A stretch of 64,000 bases of DNA from Casuarina equisetifolia (GCA_028551475.1 CM052361.1:14322875-14386874), one strand, 5' to 3'; positions 11,119 to 22,201 are shown, numbered from the stretch's first letter. Notes: a model not told the origin generated them from the sequence alone. A program made the numbers and translations.

Positions 11119-13825
11119 TGTAAGGTTTTATGGCTATCCAAGAAAGAGGGGTTAATTGGATATTTAGAACTTTTGTAAATTAATAAATTCCTTTTTTTTG
11201 TTTTCTTACTTAACAACACATTGTGGTTAATTATTACAGTAGTATTAGAGCATATAAATGTAAATAAGGACAGAAAAATCAAGCTAAAAAATTACACGAT
11301 GGTTTGACACTTTTCACCTATTTCCACCCTCTTCTCCTTCAACTTAAACCAAGTTAAAGTCTACTTTACTTCAAGCTAGGAGAACTCCTCTCCTACACCC
11401 CACAACTCTTTAAAAAGGAATCATACAACTTTTGGTTACAGAGTTAGGTTTATAAAAACCTTAGTACATTAAGCTAATCCTCAAATATGTGATATGGGTG
11501 AGGATTTAAGCTTATTAGAGAGCTAATTAAATGTATAAAGAATTAATTCAAGCTCTAATCATGAAATCTCCAATTTTCACAAATCTAGGGTTTCGGATTT
11601 ACAAGATCTTTCTGTGCAAATAATGTTTTAGATAATCTAGCACATACAAAGATCAATCTATTAGATGATATTCACAAGATAATGAATTTAGAAAATATCA
11701 CCAAAGATTTTCTTTTTCTTCAAGGATTGAAGAACACGACAATGAGAATAGATAAGTCAAAGCTTCAATCTCTTTTGATCAAATCAGCAAGTATATCAAT
11801 CAATAAGCTTAAACATTCACCCGAAGCTCCCTTTTATAGCAGATTGATGCAGATGCACTTAAGGCCCAATATCACAAGTTCCAACATCAAAGAATTAAGA
11901 GTCCATAACGTAACCAAATTGGTCCAAGAAGGTCAAGGTTGAAGAGCAATCAAAGAATATTCCATAGCATCTCTACAATCTTTAATATAAGAGGGTTTCC
12001 TAAGTAGTTGTTGAGTCTTTAATTTATTATCTGAGAATATTTTATTTTATTTGTTTTTCCTCAATTGTCTAGGTACTTGATTTATTTGGGTTTCCATACT
12101 TGTCATATCTCTAATTTGTTTAGGAATCCATTATTTGTTAGAATCCATATTTGTTAAGACTTCTTTAATTTTAGGGATTCTTAATTTGTCAGGATCCTTC
12201 TAGAACTAGGTTTTAAGGATTTCTGATTTACCAAGTTCCTTCTAGGATTAGGTTTAGCTACTTATTTAAAGGGAGCATTGTTTTAGTTGTAAGCAGAGTT
12301 GTTTTCCAAATAATAGAAACCCTAAAGTTGTGTGATCAACTTTTGCATCCTTTATCCAATTCTTGCCAAGAATTGGTAGTGGTCCTTGACTGATGGCATT
12401 GCTTTTACATCTTGGAGTTTGTTGGCATCTATCTTTTAATTTTATTCTTTGTATTTTCTTTTTTCCTCCCTTCCTCCCTACCAAACACTCACTTTTCCTA
12501 TAGAAAATCCTAAAACACCAAAAAAATGATTTTTACATATTTTCTTAACCCGAGCTCGCTCAAGCCCACCATAAACATTCGCATCAAGTGGTATCAAAGC
12601 TTAGGTTATTCTTATGAGTGAGCTCTCCTCATGATGTTTAATTAGAGTGGCAATTTTTCGTCACATTATTGTGGCCATTATTCACCAATTCCACCACTGG
12701 AAGTTGGAAACAAAATGTTATCACTTGAGTTAGGCAAGGTAAAGGAGCAACTTTCTGATGTCGTTAAGAAGTTGCAAGCCTTTTGCCAAGGCAACCAAGA
12801 TGAAAGAGAGAAGAGGAAGAGGAGGCTAGATGATGATAGCATACGTGTCAAGATCCCAGAATTTAAAGGTACTCTTGATCCCAATGATTTTATTGATTGG
12901 CTATGTCATATTGAAGGGGTGTTTGAGCTCCAAGCATACGATGATCAGAAGAAATATAAGGTTGCTGTTCTTCATCTCAAAGAATTTGCTTCTTTGTGGT
13001 GGGAGAATATTAAGAAACAAAGAGAATGAGATGGAAAGGAAAAGGTCTATTCGTGGGAGAAACTAAAGAAGCTACTCAAAAGGCACTTTTTGCCCAAAGC
13101 TTTCAAATCTACTTTTAGGGTTTCGGTTCAAACCTTGAACATGTTAGGGTTTCGATTCAAACCTGTTTGAATTTTTTCCATTGAGATTTGATAGGCACGA
13201 CATCACACGGTTGTAGAGATGATATTTTTGTAGCAAAATAGCTGTTCTAACACTCCATCACTTCATTCTTCTTCCCGTTGGAGTCAATGTCAAGAGAGAA
13301 AGCGAGAGGAGGAAGGTGGCTTTAGTCAAGTGTGCGACTAGGGCTTTAGATTCGTTTGACATAAGAGCTTAAGCTCTTATCAAACCAAGACATTGTCGTT
13401 TCATTTAAGTGATAGGCACTGGGCTTCAGCTTCACGGGCTTCAACTTCACAGGCCTTAACTTCACGAGCTTCAGATATATATATATATGGTCGGTCCAAT
13501 AAAGATATTTACTTTAATGTAATCATGCCTTTGTCCTTCAAATGTACGTATAAGCACATCATTTCCAAGTATCACATTTCTTTAATATAAGCAATAATAT
13601 GAATTATTCTACTAATTAAAATACACATAAAATAATTCAAATTAACTTCATATTTGATGTTTGATAGTGGAATGTAGGAATTTGACTACTTTATAATATC
13701 ATTAATTAATATTATAATTTACACACCTTTTACTTCCTTTGATGTTTAATATGTGCACACAAATTCATATATTCAACATAATAAAATTTTTCTCAACAAA
13801 ACATACAAACACATGATTTTCAACA
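11119..13825 (-). repeat. Copia element 1, 5' LTR (right), with nested gypsy fragment
   Basis: Starts TGTAAGGTTTTATGG and ends TTTTCAACA. Just inside it on the minus strand lies the primer-binding site for initiator Met-tRNA (TTGGCATCTAGAGC, close to the usual TGGTATCAGAGC). The LTR is interrupted by a gypsy fragment at 11845-13118. The flanking sequence at 13826 rejoins the plastid insertion. Confidence 0.88.
11845..13118 (+). mobile_element. Gypsy fragment: 5' LTR, primer-binding site and start of gag
   Basis: The LTR is 11845-12586 (742 bp, TGATGC...GCATCA). It is followed by a primer-binding site (TGGTATCAAAGC at 12589-12600) and a gag start at about 12640-13110, with LDPNDFIDWLCHIEGVFELQ and HLKEFASLWWENIKKQRE, which is the retrotransposon gag domain. 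The element is incomplete: after about 13118 the sequence returns to copia LTR, and no gypsy pol is present. It inserted at the site that reads AGCAGATATTCAAACC in the sister LTR (near 4957). Confidence 0.88.
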
Positions 13826-14393
13826 AACCAGATTTTTATATAGGAATAGTACATCTTATTCGAATCTACTTTTTGTTTTAAAATAAAAAGTAGATTGATT
13901 ATTTGTTAAGTACTAAAGCAAGTAATTTTATTTGACAAAATTAAGAATTCTTAATGAAATTCCTATTATTATGTACATCAAACAAAAAACAAGCGGCATT
14001 ATTATTACTGATTAAGAAATATATATATATATATATATATATATCGATAAAAATATCTATAAAAAATAGGGGCAATTCTTTGTATGATAAATAATTATCA
14101 TAACTATAATTTAGTGGTAAATAATTATAATTCATCCATCTCAATTATTTTGAAAGAAGAAAAAAAAAAAAAGAAAACACAGGATCCGTTGAATTCCAAG
14201 TATTGAGTTTCACCAATAAAATAAGAAAACTTTACATTTGAAATTGCACAGAAAATACTATTTATCTCAAAGAGGTCTATGTAAAATTCTGGAAAAACGT
14301 CACCGGCTACTGTCTTATTTATCAAAGAAAAATAGAGTACGTTATAAATACTTAATTAATTGGTTGGGTATTCGGGAATAAAAACAAACAGTA
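13826..14393 (+). other. Nuclear plastid DNA insertion, right half
   Basis: It continues the plastid ycf1-rps15 spacer interrupted at 3770 and then runs into rps15. Plastid similarity stops at the end of rps15, near 14393. ndhH, which follows in plastid DNA, is not present. An (AT)n microsatellite lies at about 14020-14044. Confidence 0.82.
14114..14393 (+). pseudogene. rps15: Plastid-derived rps15 pseudogene
   Basis: rps15 encodes plastid ribosomal small-subunit protein S15. The copy aligns along nearly the whole gene: the start position reads GTG GTA at 14114. It is followed by [12 protein letters not shown] and [17 protein letters not shown] (about 14185-14232), then DNA matching the YLSQRGLRKILGKR and [14 protein letters not shown] regions in shifted frames to about 14350. 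It ends with NWLGIRE-like sequence and a stop near 14378. It has a poly-A expansion near 14160 and several small indels, so it is not functional. Orientation relative to ycf1 is as in plastids. Confidence 0.85.
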
Positions 14394-15025
14394 GTATCAT
14401 AGATGCTACGTCTCCACTCCCTCGTAAACTAATTTGCCGCGTCCGTAAAAAGTCGTGACACAAGTCCACATTGCCAGACAACTTTCATCATGAACATTTG
14501 AATAATAAACAAGTCAAACGAGGGTAGCAAGCTGGCTAGGTTGAATGAATAAGTCTCTTATTGCTTTTCTCAATCTGATTCACTGCGTGCATTCCACACT
14601 GTTCCTGCTTCAACTTAATACGGGAGACCTGATTGGTAGAATAGTGGCAGCCCCACATGCATGGCAGTGACGACACAAGTGATCCCCATCAGATGGAGAT
14701 TTGTTGAAGTACGAGAAAGGGCCGGTGATTGGTGAGTAGAGTGGTGACTGGTGCCTAGGGCGTGACCACTTTTTCAAATAATCAATTATCATAAAAGCAA
14801 TCTTGGGTGACAAGCCGCGGTCGGTGACACAAAAGCGAGTCATCTTTGTAAAAAGCATGCAAGCCCAGCTCTTGGTGGCACTCAAGTCATCAAAGTGCAT
14901 GATGCTTGTTTAAATCTCTTAGGGACGGCCAAAAGAAAAGGTAATCAAACAAGGTAGGGAATCTTCAGTGTAAAAAGAAAGAGTTATCTTCACAAGCAAA
15001 GCAGCAAAAGATTGCAGCATTAGAC

Positions 15026-15148
15026 ATGGACGCAATGTCTAAAGCTGCTTGCAGACCAAGTTCGGTACCTTTATCTTTTCCCTTTCCTCTTTACTTGCCC
15101 CACAACCAAGGACTCACTACAATTTTCTTCGAATTTTTTGTTCAATAG
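15026..15148 (+). other. Possible upstream ORF of the MCTP gene
   Basis: ATG at 15026, 40 codons (begins MDAMSKAACRPSSV), stop TAG at 15146-15148, 160 bp before the main ATG and in a different frame. It matters only if transcription starts upstream of 15026; if the TATA-like motif at 15189 is used it would be outside the transcript. No homology recognised. Confidence 0.25.
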
Positions 15149-15186
15149 AAAACTTCGACAGCTCCTCTATACTCTCAGTTTTGCGT

Positions 15187-15195
15187 TTTATATAG
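15187..15195 (+). promoter_or_regulatory. TATA-like motif
   Basis: TTTATATAG about 115 bp upstream of the chosen start codon, at a plausible distance for a short leader. Only the motif supports this. Confidence 0.3.
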
Positions 15196-15308
15196 TTTTG
15201 CTTCGTAAACAACAAGCCACCCCTAGTTTTCTCTTACAGCGTCCATTTCAGAGAACGTACGCGGGCAATGTGAGCGGTGGTGGCCAGAATTCACAAGCAT
15301 CAGTCACC

Positions 15309-18300
15309 ATGGCCTCCTCCGTTCGTAAATTGATTGTAGAAGTAGTCGAGGCTCGCAATCTCTCGCCCAAAGATGGCCACGGCACATCCAGCCCTTACGT
15401 GCAGGTCGACTTCTACGGGCAGCGAAGGCGTACGCAGACAGCGATCCACGATCTCAACCCCACGTGGAACGAGTTGCTTGAATTCAACGTGGGTAAGCCC
15501 TCGGACGTGTTCGGCGACATCCTCGAGGTGGATGTGTACCACGACAGGAACTACGGGCCGACCAGGAGGAACAACTTTCTTGGTCGGATCAGGTTGAATT
15601 CCACGCAGTTCGTTAGTAAGGGCGAGGAGGCCCTCATTTACTTCCCTCTGGAGAAGAAGAGCCTGCTCAGTTGGATTCAAGGTGATATTGGGCTCAGGAT
15701 CTATTATGACGATCAGGTGGCCCCGCAAGCATCTCCGACGCCTCCTCCTGTGGAGGAAGTGAAGTCTGAGCCGCCTCCACCTGGGGAGGAAGCGAAGCCC
15801 CAGCAGCCTCCACCAAGGGAAGCGGAGCCTCCCAGTCAAAAAGAGCCAAAGCCGGAAAGTGAATCCGGCGAGCAAGCCACGCCGCTACCACCTGACGTTG
15901 ACCAGCAGAAAGTAGAGCAGCCAAATGAAGCTCAAGCGGATGCCACAGCAAGTGCTGAGCCAGAAGCCGCGGCACTGGAACCGTCGGAGCCAACAGAAGC
16001 ACCCCAGTCGGAGCCTCCGCAGCCAACAGAAGAGAGAAAAGATCAGGTGGATGGCCCCCCAGTTTCAGAGTTTGTGGAACTTAGACCCGACATCGAGATG
16101 ATGAGGGCATCTGTATCTAAATCTATGCCGGAAGTCAGATTTGCTAGAAGTAACGGTCCGCAGCCAATAAGAAACCCGATTGGGCATGGGAACGTCACCG
16201 CCTTGGACCCAACAGAAAGTATGACGATCGACCGATCATCATTCGATCTCGTCGAGAAGATGCACTATTTGTTCGTTAGAGTGGTGAAAGCGAGGTCACT
16301 CCGCACCAACCGCAGCCCGGTTGTAGAAATCGTGGTTTCCGGTCATCAGGTCAGATCTAAGCCCGCCGGCAAAACCAATTTGTTCGAGTGGGACCAAACA
16401 TTTGCCTTCGGCCGCTGCTCTCCAGACTCTTCGTCCCTACTAGAAGTATCGGTCTGGGACCCGGAGGCCAATGTGGCGAGACAAGGTTTCTTAGGTGGGC
16501 TTTGCTTTGAGGTATCGGAGATCCCACTGCGGGACCCACCGGACAGCCCACTGGCCCCACAGTGGTATCGCCTGGAAGGGGGCGGGGCCCACAGTGGGGA
16601 CCTCATGCTTGCCACGTGGGTTGGCACGCAAGCCGACGAATCGTTCCCGGACGCGTGGAAGACGGACACAGCCGGTAGTATCAACTCACGGGCCAAAATT
16701 TACCAGTCCCCGAAACTGTGGTATCTCAGGGCCTCAGTCCTCGAAGCCCAAGACGTTCTCCCAAGAACGGCGTTGAAAGAAGCCTCGTTCCAAGTTAGAG
16801 CCCAGCTGGGATTCCAAGTCTCGAAGACCAAAGTCTCCGTCTCTCGAAATGGCACCCCGTCGTGGAACGAAGACTTGATGTTCGTAGCTGCAGAGCCATT
16901 CAGCGATCATCTAGTTTTCACTCTGGAAACCCGGAATCCCAAAGCACCGTTAACCATAGGGGTGGCCAGCATATCGCTCACTGCAATCGAAAGGCGCGTA
17001 GACGACCGGAAAGTAACTTCACGTTGGGTCAGCTTGGAGGACCCGAACGGTGAGAAGAGATTCTACAAGGGCAGGATCCAGCTCCGTTTGTGCTTCGACG
17101 GTGGGTATCACGTGATGGACGAGGAGGCGCACGTGTGCAGCGATTTCCGTCCAACCGCCAGGCAGCTATGGAAACCCCCGGTTGGCACGGTCGAGCTTGG
17201 CATCATCGGCTGCAAGAACTTGGTACCCATGAAGACGGAAAACGGCAAAGGCTCCACGGATGCTTACTGCGTTGCTAAGTACGGTTCCAAGTGGGTACGT
17301 ACACGTACGGTTTGCGACAGTTTGTACCCCAAGTGGAATGAGCAGTTCACGTGGAGGGTGTATGACCCATGCACTGTGTTGACGGTGGGAGTATTTGACA
17401 GTTGGGGGGTATTTGAAACTGACGGCAATAAGCAACGTTCCGATTTTCGTATTGGCAAGGTTCGGATCCGTATTTCGACGTTGCAGACGGGTAGAGTTTA
17501 CAGAAACACATACCCGTTGCTTGTGTTGTCTGGTACAGGAGAGAAGAAGATGGGTGAGGTGGAAATCGCTGTCAGATTCGCACGTGCGGCTGCCACTTTA
17601 GATATGCTTCACTTGTACTCGCAGCCTTTGCTCCCCCTGATGCACCATATAAGGCCACTTGGAATGGTTCAGCAAGAGATGTTGAGGAACACGTCCGTGA
17701 AGATCGTAGCCACTCACTTGTCACGATCCGAACCGCCACTTAGGCGGGAGGTTGTGCTCTACATGCTCGACGCGGATTCGCACACGTTCAGCATGCGGAA
17801 GGTACGTGTAAACTGGTTCAGGATCATCAACGTGATTGCCGTCCTGATCGATATGGCACGGTGGATGCACGACACGCGTTTGTGGAAGAATCCAACGGCA
17901 ACGATTCTCGTACACGCCTTGCTTGTCCTGTTGGTGTGGTTCCCGGATTTAATTGTCCCCACATTGGCATTCTACGTGTTCGTCATTGGTACAGGGAATT
18001 ACAGGTTTCGGACGCGGGACCCACTTCCACATTTTGATCCGAAGATCTCGATGGTCGATACGGTGGACCGTGATGAGCTGGACGAGGAGTTCGATTGGAC
18101 GCCAAGTACAAGACCAAATGACGTGGTACGTGCCAGGTATGACAAGCTACGTACGATTGGGGCACGCGTGCAGACGGTACTGGGGGATTTTGCCACCCAA
18201 GGAGAGCGAGTGCAGGCGCTGGTGACGTGGAGGGACCCACGAGCCAGTGGGATGTTTATGGGATTGTGCTTTGTGGTGGCAATGATACTGTACATGGTGC

Positions 18301-18428
18301 CGACGAAGATGGTGGCGCTCGCATTTGCGTTCTATTATTTGCGTCATCCCATATTCCGAGATCGAATGCCGTCACCGGTTTTGAACTTTTTCAGGAGGCT
18401 TCCGTCTCTCAGTGATAGAATAATGTAA
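15309..18428 (+). CDS. MCTP16: Multiple C2 domain and transmembrane region protein, MCTP16-like
   Basis: Intact, intronless, 1039 residues; intronless genes of about 1000 residues are usual for plant MCTPs, which tether the ER to the plasma membrane, including at plasmodesmata. Domains: C2A at about 5-135 (LIVEVVEARNLSPKDGHGTS, DLNPTWNELLEF, EEALIYFPLEKKS), a Pro/Glu-rich linker 137-255, C2B 318-440, C2C 468-600, C2D 625-755. The C-terminal region is 830-1039 with hydrophobic hairpins at about 864-893 and 980-1010. C2A keeps Asp at 22, 48, 75 and 79 near the calcium loops; C2B lacks the first-loop acidic residues. ATG 15309 is chosen because its context (CACCATGGC) is ideal and the protein then begins like MCTP16. 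The open frame extends 57 codons upstream, but only to a TTG, not an ATG. C2A resembles MCTP16 more than QUIRKY (MCTP15). The gene is GC-rich against its AT-rich surroundings. Confidence 0.95.
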   Translation: MASSVRKLIVEVVEARNLSPKDGHGTSSPYVQVDFYGQRRRTQTAIHDLNPTWNELLEFNVGKPSDVFGDILEVDVYHDRNYGPTRRNNFLGRIRLNSTQFVSKGEEALIYFPLEKKSLLSWIQGDIGLRIYYDDQVAPQASPTPPPVEEVKSEPPPPGEEAKPQQPPPREAEPPSQKEPKPESESGEQATPLPPDVDQQKVEQPNEAQADATASAEPEAAALEPSEPTEAPQSEPPQPTEERKDQVDGPPVSEFVELRPDIEMMRASVSKSMPEVRFARSNGPQPIRNPIGHGNVTALDPTESMTIDRSSFDLVEKMHYLFVRVVKARSLRTNRSPVVEIVVSGHQVRSKPAGKTNLFEWDQTFAFGRCSPDSSSLLEVSVWDPEANVARQGFLGGLCFEVSEIPLRDPPDSPLAPQWYRLEGGGAHSGDLMLATWVGTQADESFPDAWKTDTAGSINSRAKIYQSPKLWYLRASVLEAQDVLPRTALKEASFQVRAQLGFQVSKTKVSVSRNGTPSWNEDLMFVAAEPFSDHLVFTLETRNPKAPLTIGVASISLTAIERRVDDRKVTSRWVSLEDPNGEKRFYKGRIQLRLCFDGGYHVMDEEAHVCSDFRPTARQLWKPPVGTVELGIIGCKNLVPMKTENGKGSTDAYCVAKYGSKWVRTRTVCDSLYPKWNEQFTWRVYDPCTVLTVGVFDSWGVFETDGNKQRSDFRIGKVRIRISTLQTGRVYRNTYPLLVLSGTGEKKMGEVEIAVRFARAAATLDMLHLYSQPLLPLMHHIRPLGMVQQEMLRNTSVKIVATHLSRSEPPLRREVVLYMLDADSHTFSMRKVRVNWFRIINVIAVLIDMARWMHDTRLWKNPTATILVHALLVLLVWFPDLIVPTLAFYVFVIGTGNYRFRTRDPLPHFDPKISMVDTVDRDELDEEFDWTPSTRPNDVVRARYDKLRTIGARVQTVLGDFATQGERVQALVTWRDPRASGMFMGLCFVVAMILYMVPTKMVALAFAFYYLRHPIFRDRMPSPVLNFFRRLPSLSDRIM

Positions 18429-18859
18429 TGAATAGGAAGACCTAGCTGCATGCTGGCCGAATTAATTTGCTGTATTGATGCGGGAGTGAACTCCCGCATC
18501 ATGTATCTAGTCGCCGGTAGCTTTTCTGTGGTCCTAAACCGTTTTTCCCCCCTTTTAACTTGCTTCCCTAGAGTCTCCTTTTAATATATTTTTCACCGGA
18601 CCTCTTACATCCTTTTTGCAAAGTAAGCAGGAAATACTTAGTTACAAAAAATCTCAGAATTTTTGAAAATGGTAAATTGTTTAATAATAAAATCTAAACA
18701 TCAAAGAAGTCACTTACTATTAGAGAAATAAATAAATAAATAAATACTTGAGGCCAATAATGCTACGTCAACAACTTACCTCATTAGTAGCCATGTCATC
18801 AATTTGGTCGCAGCCATGTGAATAGTACTCACACACGATGCCTACATTGACAAAAACAA
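18429..18859 (+). other. 3' flank of the MCTP gene
   Basis: Probable 3' untranslated region and downstream spacer. A short inverted pair of GCGGGAGT-like sequences sits at 18479-18500. An (AATA)n microsatellite occurs at about 18726-18748. No gene or mobile element is recognised up to the copia remnant that begins near 18860. Confidence 0.4.
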
Positions 18860-20558
18860 AAAGGAAGAAGAAAACAAATAATTGGGAAAACTTTGTGTAT
18901 TTTTATACATAGACCTAGAATATTGTAGGCCTATTTATAAGAAGACTCTTCTACACCTTAGAAGGAAACTAATAATATAGAATATACACTTCCCTAATAT
19001 ATTAACATGATATAACTAATACTCTTCCTTAAGCTAACAGCTCATAAATGCTCAAGATGCTAAGATTGCTCAATAGATACACTTGTTGTTTTTGACATAA
19101 GTGTTTGGTAAAAATTTTGCAAGCTATTAAGAAGTCTTTATATCTTTTGTCTTGATTATTGCTATTAAAAATGTTTGCAAGCTATTAGTGAACTTTTATA
19201 TGCTTCGTCTTCTCATGAATCATCAAGTTAGCTACATATTTGGGCATAACATCATTGTTGCAAAATAAGGTGGTTGGCCTTTTATCCTTATTCTGAGATC
19301 TTAAAGCAAACCTTACATACAAGTTATTTCACTAATAGTTTTAGCCATTGCTTAATATTTTGCTTTTGCAACTGATAGTAAGATAGTTTATTGTTTCTTT
19401 GTTTTTCATGATAACATGGAGTTTTCCAACTTGACACAAAAGCCGAAAAAACATCTCCTTGACATGGAATATATGGCATGGTTATAGTCACAATAAGCCA
19501 TCATTTCAAGATTACAATCCTTAGCAAAGAGTACCCAGTTTTATGTATCCTTTCAGGTAGTTGACTACTTTTAATACCACATTCCATATGCAATTTCTTG
19601 GGCTTCTGCATGAATTGGTTGAGAATATGAATAATATAACATATATGCAATCGAGTCATGGTGAAATGAATGAGCTTTTCCACAAGACTTTTATACTTAA
19701 TTAGATCCCGGAGTAAGGGATTTTTATCCAAAGGTGATATGCCCACATCATACTCAATTGTTGTCAATTTGGAGTTATGCTTAATTGGAATGATAGTTAG
19801 CTTGTACCTTGATAATCTTGCTTTAGAGATAACTTCTAGAACAAATTTCCATTGGTTAAGATAGATTTTTTTTTTATCATGCTATCTTAATGCCAAGGAA
19901 AAACTTAGGCGATTCCAAACATTTAATATGAAAAGTATAATGCAAGTACTACTTAATGTCTTCAACAATAATAGTATTGTTTCCTATAATCAAGATATCA
20001 TCCACATAAATTAGTAAGTAAAACAACAATGCACCTTGTTTTCAAGTGAAGCATAATTATGTTAAGATTGCCGAAAACGTACTACATGGAGGGCCTTAGT
20101 GAATTTGCATACCATTGCTGTGATATTTGCTTGAAACCATATAAGGATTTACAAATACAACAAACATGAGACACCTCTTGGTTGTGTAATCCCTATGGAA
20201 AATCTGTGTAAATTTTCTCCTCCAAATTGCCACGAAGAGAAGCATTGTAAACATCGATCTAATACAAGGGTCAATCATGCATAGGAACAATAGCAAGGAA
20301 AAAGCAAACATAATTGGCCTTATGTTTTATGATAGTCAAAGCCTTATATTTAAGTGAACTTTTTTACTACAAAGTGAGCCTTATAATACTTAATAGAACC
20401 ATCAACCTAATGGTTTCTTATGAGTGGGACAAGGAACAAGATCCCATATATGGTTCTTAGTAAAGGCTTAAAGCTTGGCCTTTATAGCTTAATGCCAATG
20501 GGGATCCTTGGTAGCCTTAAAATAAAAAGAATGCTCATGTTCTTTGAAAATGCAACTA
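18860..20558 (-). mobile_element. Decayed copia fragment (3' LTR remnant, RT/RNase H region)
   Basis: A minus-strand remnant of a copia lineage different from the Sirevirus-like ones. RT pieces are recognisable at 19501-19767 (LLRDLIKYKSLVEKLIHFTM, IHILNQFMQKPKKLHME) and near 20400-20560 (DPHWH, NHIWDLVPCPTHKKPLG-like). An AT-rich stretch at 18860-19020 ending in a polypurine-like tract resembles a 3' LTR. The fragment is heavily broken and its 5' part is absent. Its right edge abuts the target duplication of the next element. Confidence 0.7.
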
Positions 20559-20563
20559 ATGTA

Positions 20564-22201
20564 TGTTAGGTTTTATGGCTTAACAAGAAGGGAGTTGAAT
20601 TGTTTGAGTCAATAATTAATTTCTATTATTTTTTATATAATATTAATCCAAGTATGTAAATTGGTCACACAAATAAAACTAGTATCGAATAAGCAAATTT
20701 CAAACAAATGACACGTTAGTTCTAGATGGGACAGTAAGTTATCTTCAATTATTTCACAACAATATGCAAATAAACTAGTCGACTAATATCAAATAAGTGA
20801 TAGAATAATCAGTAGCAAACAACAAGAGATATTCAAGTCAATAGACAACAAGGAAACAAACACCAGATTTACTATGGTGGTTCAACACTCAATCCTTAAC
20901 TCCTATGTCTACCCTTTTCTCCTTCAATCCAACTGATTGAAGTCTCATTTACTCAAACCAAATTAGGAGAAAAAATTCTCCATAATTCAAGCAATTATCT
21001 CTCAAGGAATTCTTAAGCACAGTTACAAAATATGATCAAAAGATCACAGTTCAAATACAAATCTCAAATAATATGAAGGTTTGTGGGATATTGTAAACTA
21101 AAGGAGCTATTATGGTAGGAATCTAATGACTCAAAGCTCCTATCACGAAATCCCTAAATTACAACAAATTAGGGTTTCGGATTCCTTCCAATGTTTATGT
21201 GTAATATATGTTTTAATGAAATTAGCATATAAACAAAGTCATACAAGATACAATTGATGATAAATCCAAATGATAAACTATTTAATCACAATATCACCGT
21301 GGTCTTGTATTTCATCAAAAGTGAATGAGGTTGAAAGATTAAACAGATGAGCTCAATAAGTGATTCTTCAATCAAAGGAAACTTTAGATGTTCGTTAGTA
21401 TCAAACCCTTCTCCACAGATTAGCTCTTCTTAAATAGAAAAAGTAAAGCTAGGGTTTTGAATGTTTAAACCTCATAATGTAGCCTTCTTTTCGTTAAAAC
21501 AACAAATCACCCTTCAAATCAGCTTCACATCTTCATTCTTAATCATAAATCCAACCATTCTAACACCAATCTTCTCAAGAATCCTCCTATCGAGGACTCG
21601 ATCGCCAGTGGTGTTGTTTCTCCATCTCTCTTTCCTTTCAGTCAACTTTCATTCATTTTAGGGCATCATGTGCGAGCAACTTAAGAGAGAAGTTGCCTAA
21701 ATGAAATGGTGAGTTTCATTTAGTGATACAAATTAGGCTACCTTATAAGTAGGTCAAGAATGAGAGCAAGCTGAGAGTGAAAGAAAGCTAAAAGCATTAT
21801 GTTATAAGTTCTTGGTAGAACCATAGTTTGCTCTAATAATAGTCTTGATTTAGTAAAGTAATTTTTGCTAGAGTCAATTGCTTCATACTTTCATCCAAAC
21901 AAGAGCAACTATCATTTTTTCTCAAATATAATGTATGACACATTTAACATCATCTAAATAAGGCTTTTTCTCAAGACATTATATAATGATATTAAATAAA
22001 TCATTTCTTAAGGGCATTATATAATTACATTGTATCAAGAAATGTAAGAACCTAGTTACTTTAGAATATCATTAATTGATATTATAATTTGTACACCTTT
22101 TACTTCTTATGGTTTTCTTCTGCACTTATGAAAAACATATTTTTCAAGAAATATATATTCACAAATATATTTTGTCACAACGAAACCTTTATTTTCCAAC
22201 A
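20564..22201 (-). mobile_element. Solo copia LTR (Sirevirus-like family)
   Basis: A 1638-bp unit starting TGTTAGGTTTTATGGC and ending TTTTCCAACA, flanked by a perfect five-base duplication ATGTA (20559-20563, 22202-22206). It belongs to the same LTR family as 25460-27369 and 31384-33164. There is no internal region, so it is a solo LTR left by recombination. Confidence 0.9.

Larger units (their letters stand above)
3771..13825 (-). mobile_element. Ty1/copia LTR retrotransposon, Sirevirus-like, with two nested gypsy insertions
   Basis: A complete but broken copia element read on the minus strand: 5' LTR 11119-13825, primer-binding site just below 11119, gag 10066-11058, second zinc-knuckle region and protease 9025-9673, integrase 7926-9074, RT 6640-7600, RNase H 6330-6620, polypurine tract at 5825-5840, 3' LTR 3771-5824. 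The LTRs end TG/CA and are flanked by GACCA (3766-3770) and AACCA (13826-13830), a five-base target duplication with one mismatch. Element order, LTRs over 1 kb and the MGELNYFLGLQIKQ-type RT suggest the Sirevirus lineage; that is inference from resemblance. Coding regions carry many breaks. Over about 165 aligned LTR bases (4748-4915 against 11622-11790) I count about 6% difference, so the insertion is perhaps a few million years old. It split a plastid insertion. Confidence 0.9.
14394..15308 (+). promoter_or_regulatory. Upstream region and 5' leader of the MCTP gene
   Basis: About 0.9 kb of non-repeat DNA between the plastid insertion and the MCTP start codon; it must hold the core promoter and leader. 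I see a TATA-like motif at 15187-15195 and a 40-codon upstream ORF at 15026-15148. No transposon feature is visible. A minus-strand open frame at 14610-14900 resembles nothing I know. If all regulation lies in the non-repeat DNA, the promoter is confined between a transposon/plastid border and the gene. Confidence 0.5.

Noticed and set aside
14610-14900. Minus-strand 96-codon open frame upstream of the MCTP gene
   Set aside because: No recognised motif, no neighbouring exons, and it lies in the likely promoter region; insufficient support for a gene.
15138-15308. 57-codon N-terminal extension of the MCTP protein
   Set aside because: The first codon is TTG, not ATG, and ATG 15309 has an ideal context and the family-typical N-terminus.
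15300-18347. Several minus-strand and shifted-frame open frames over the MCTP gene
   Set aside because: They are shadows of a GC-rich coding sequence; none has a domain I recognise.
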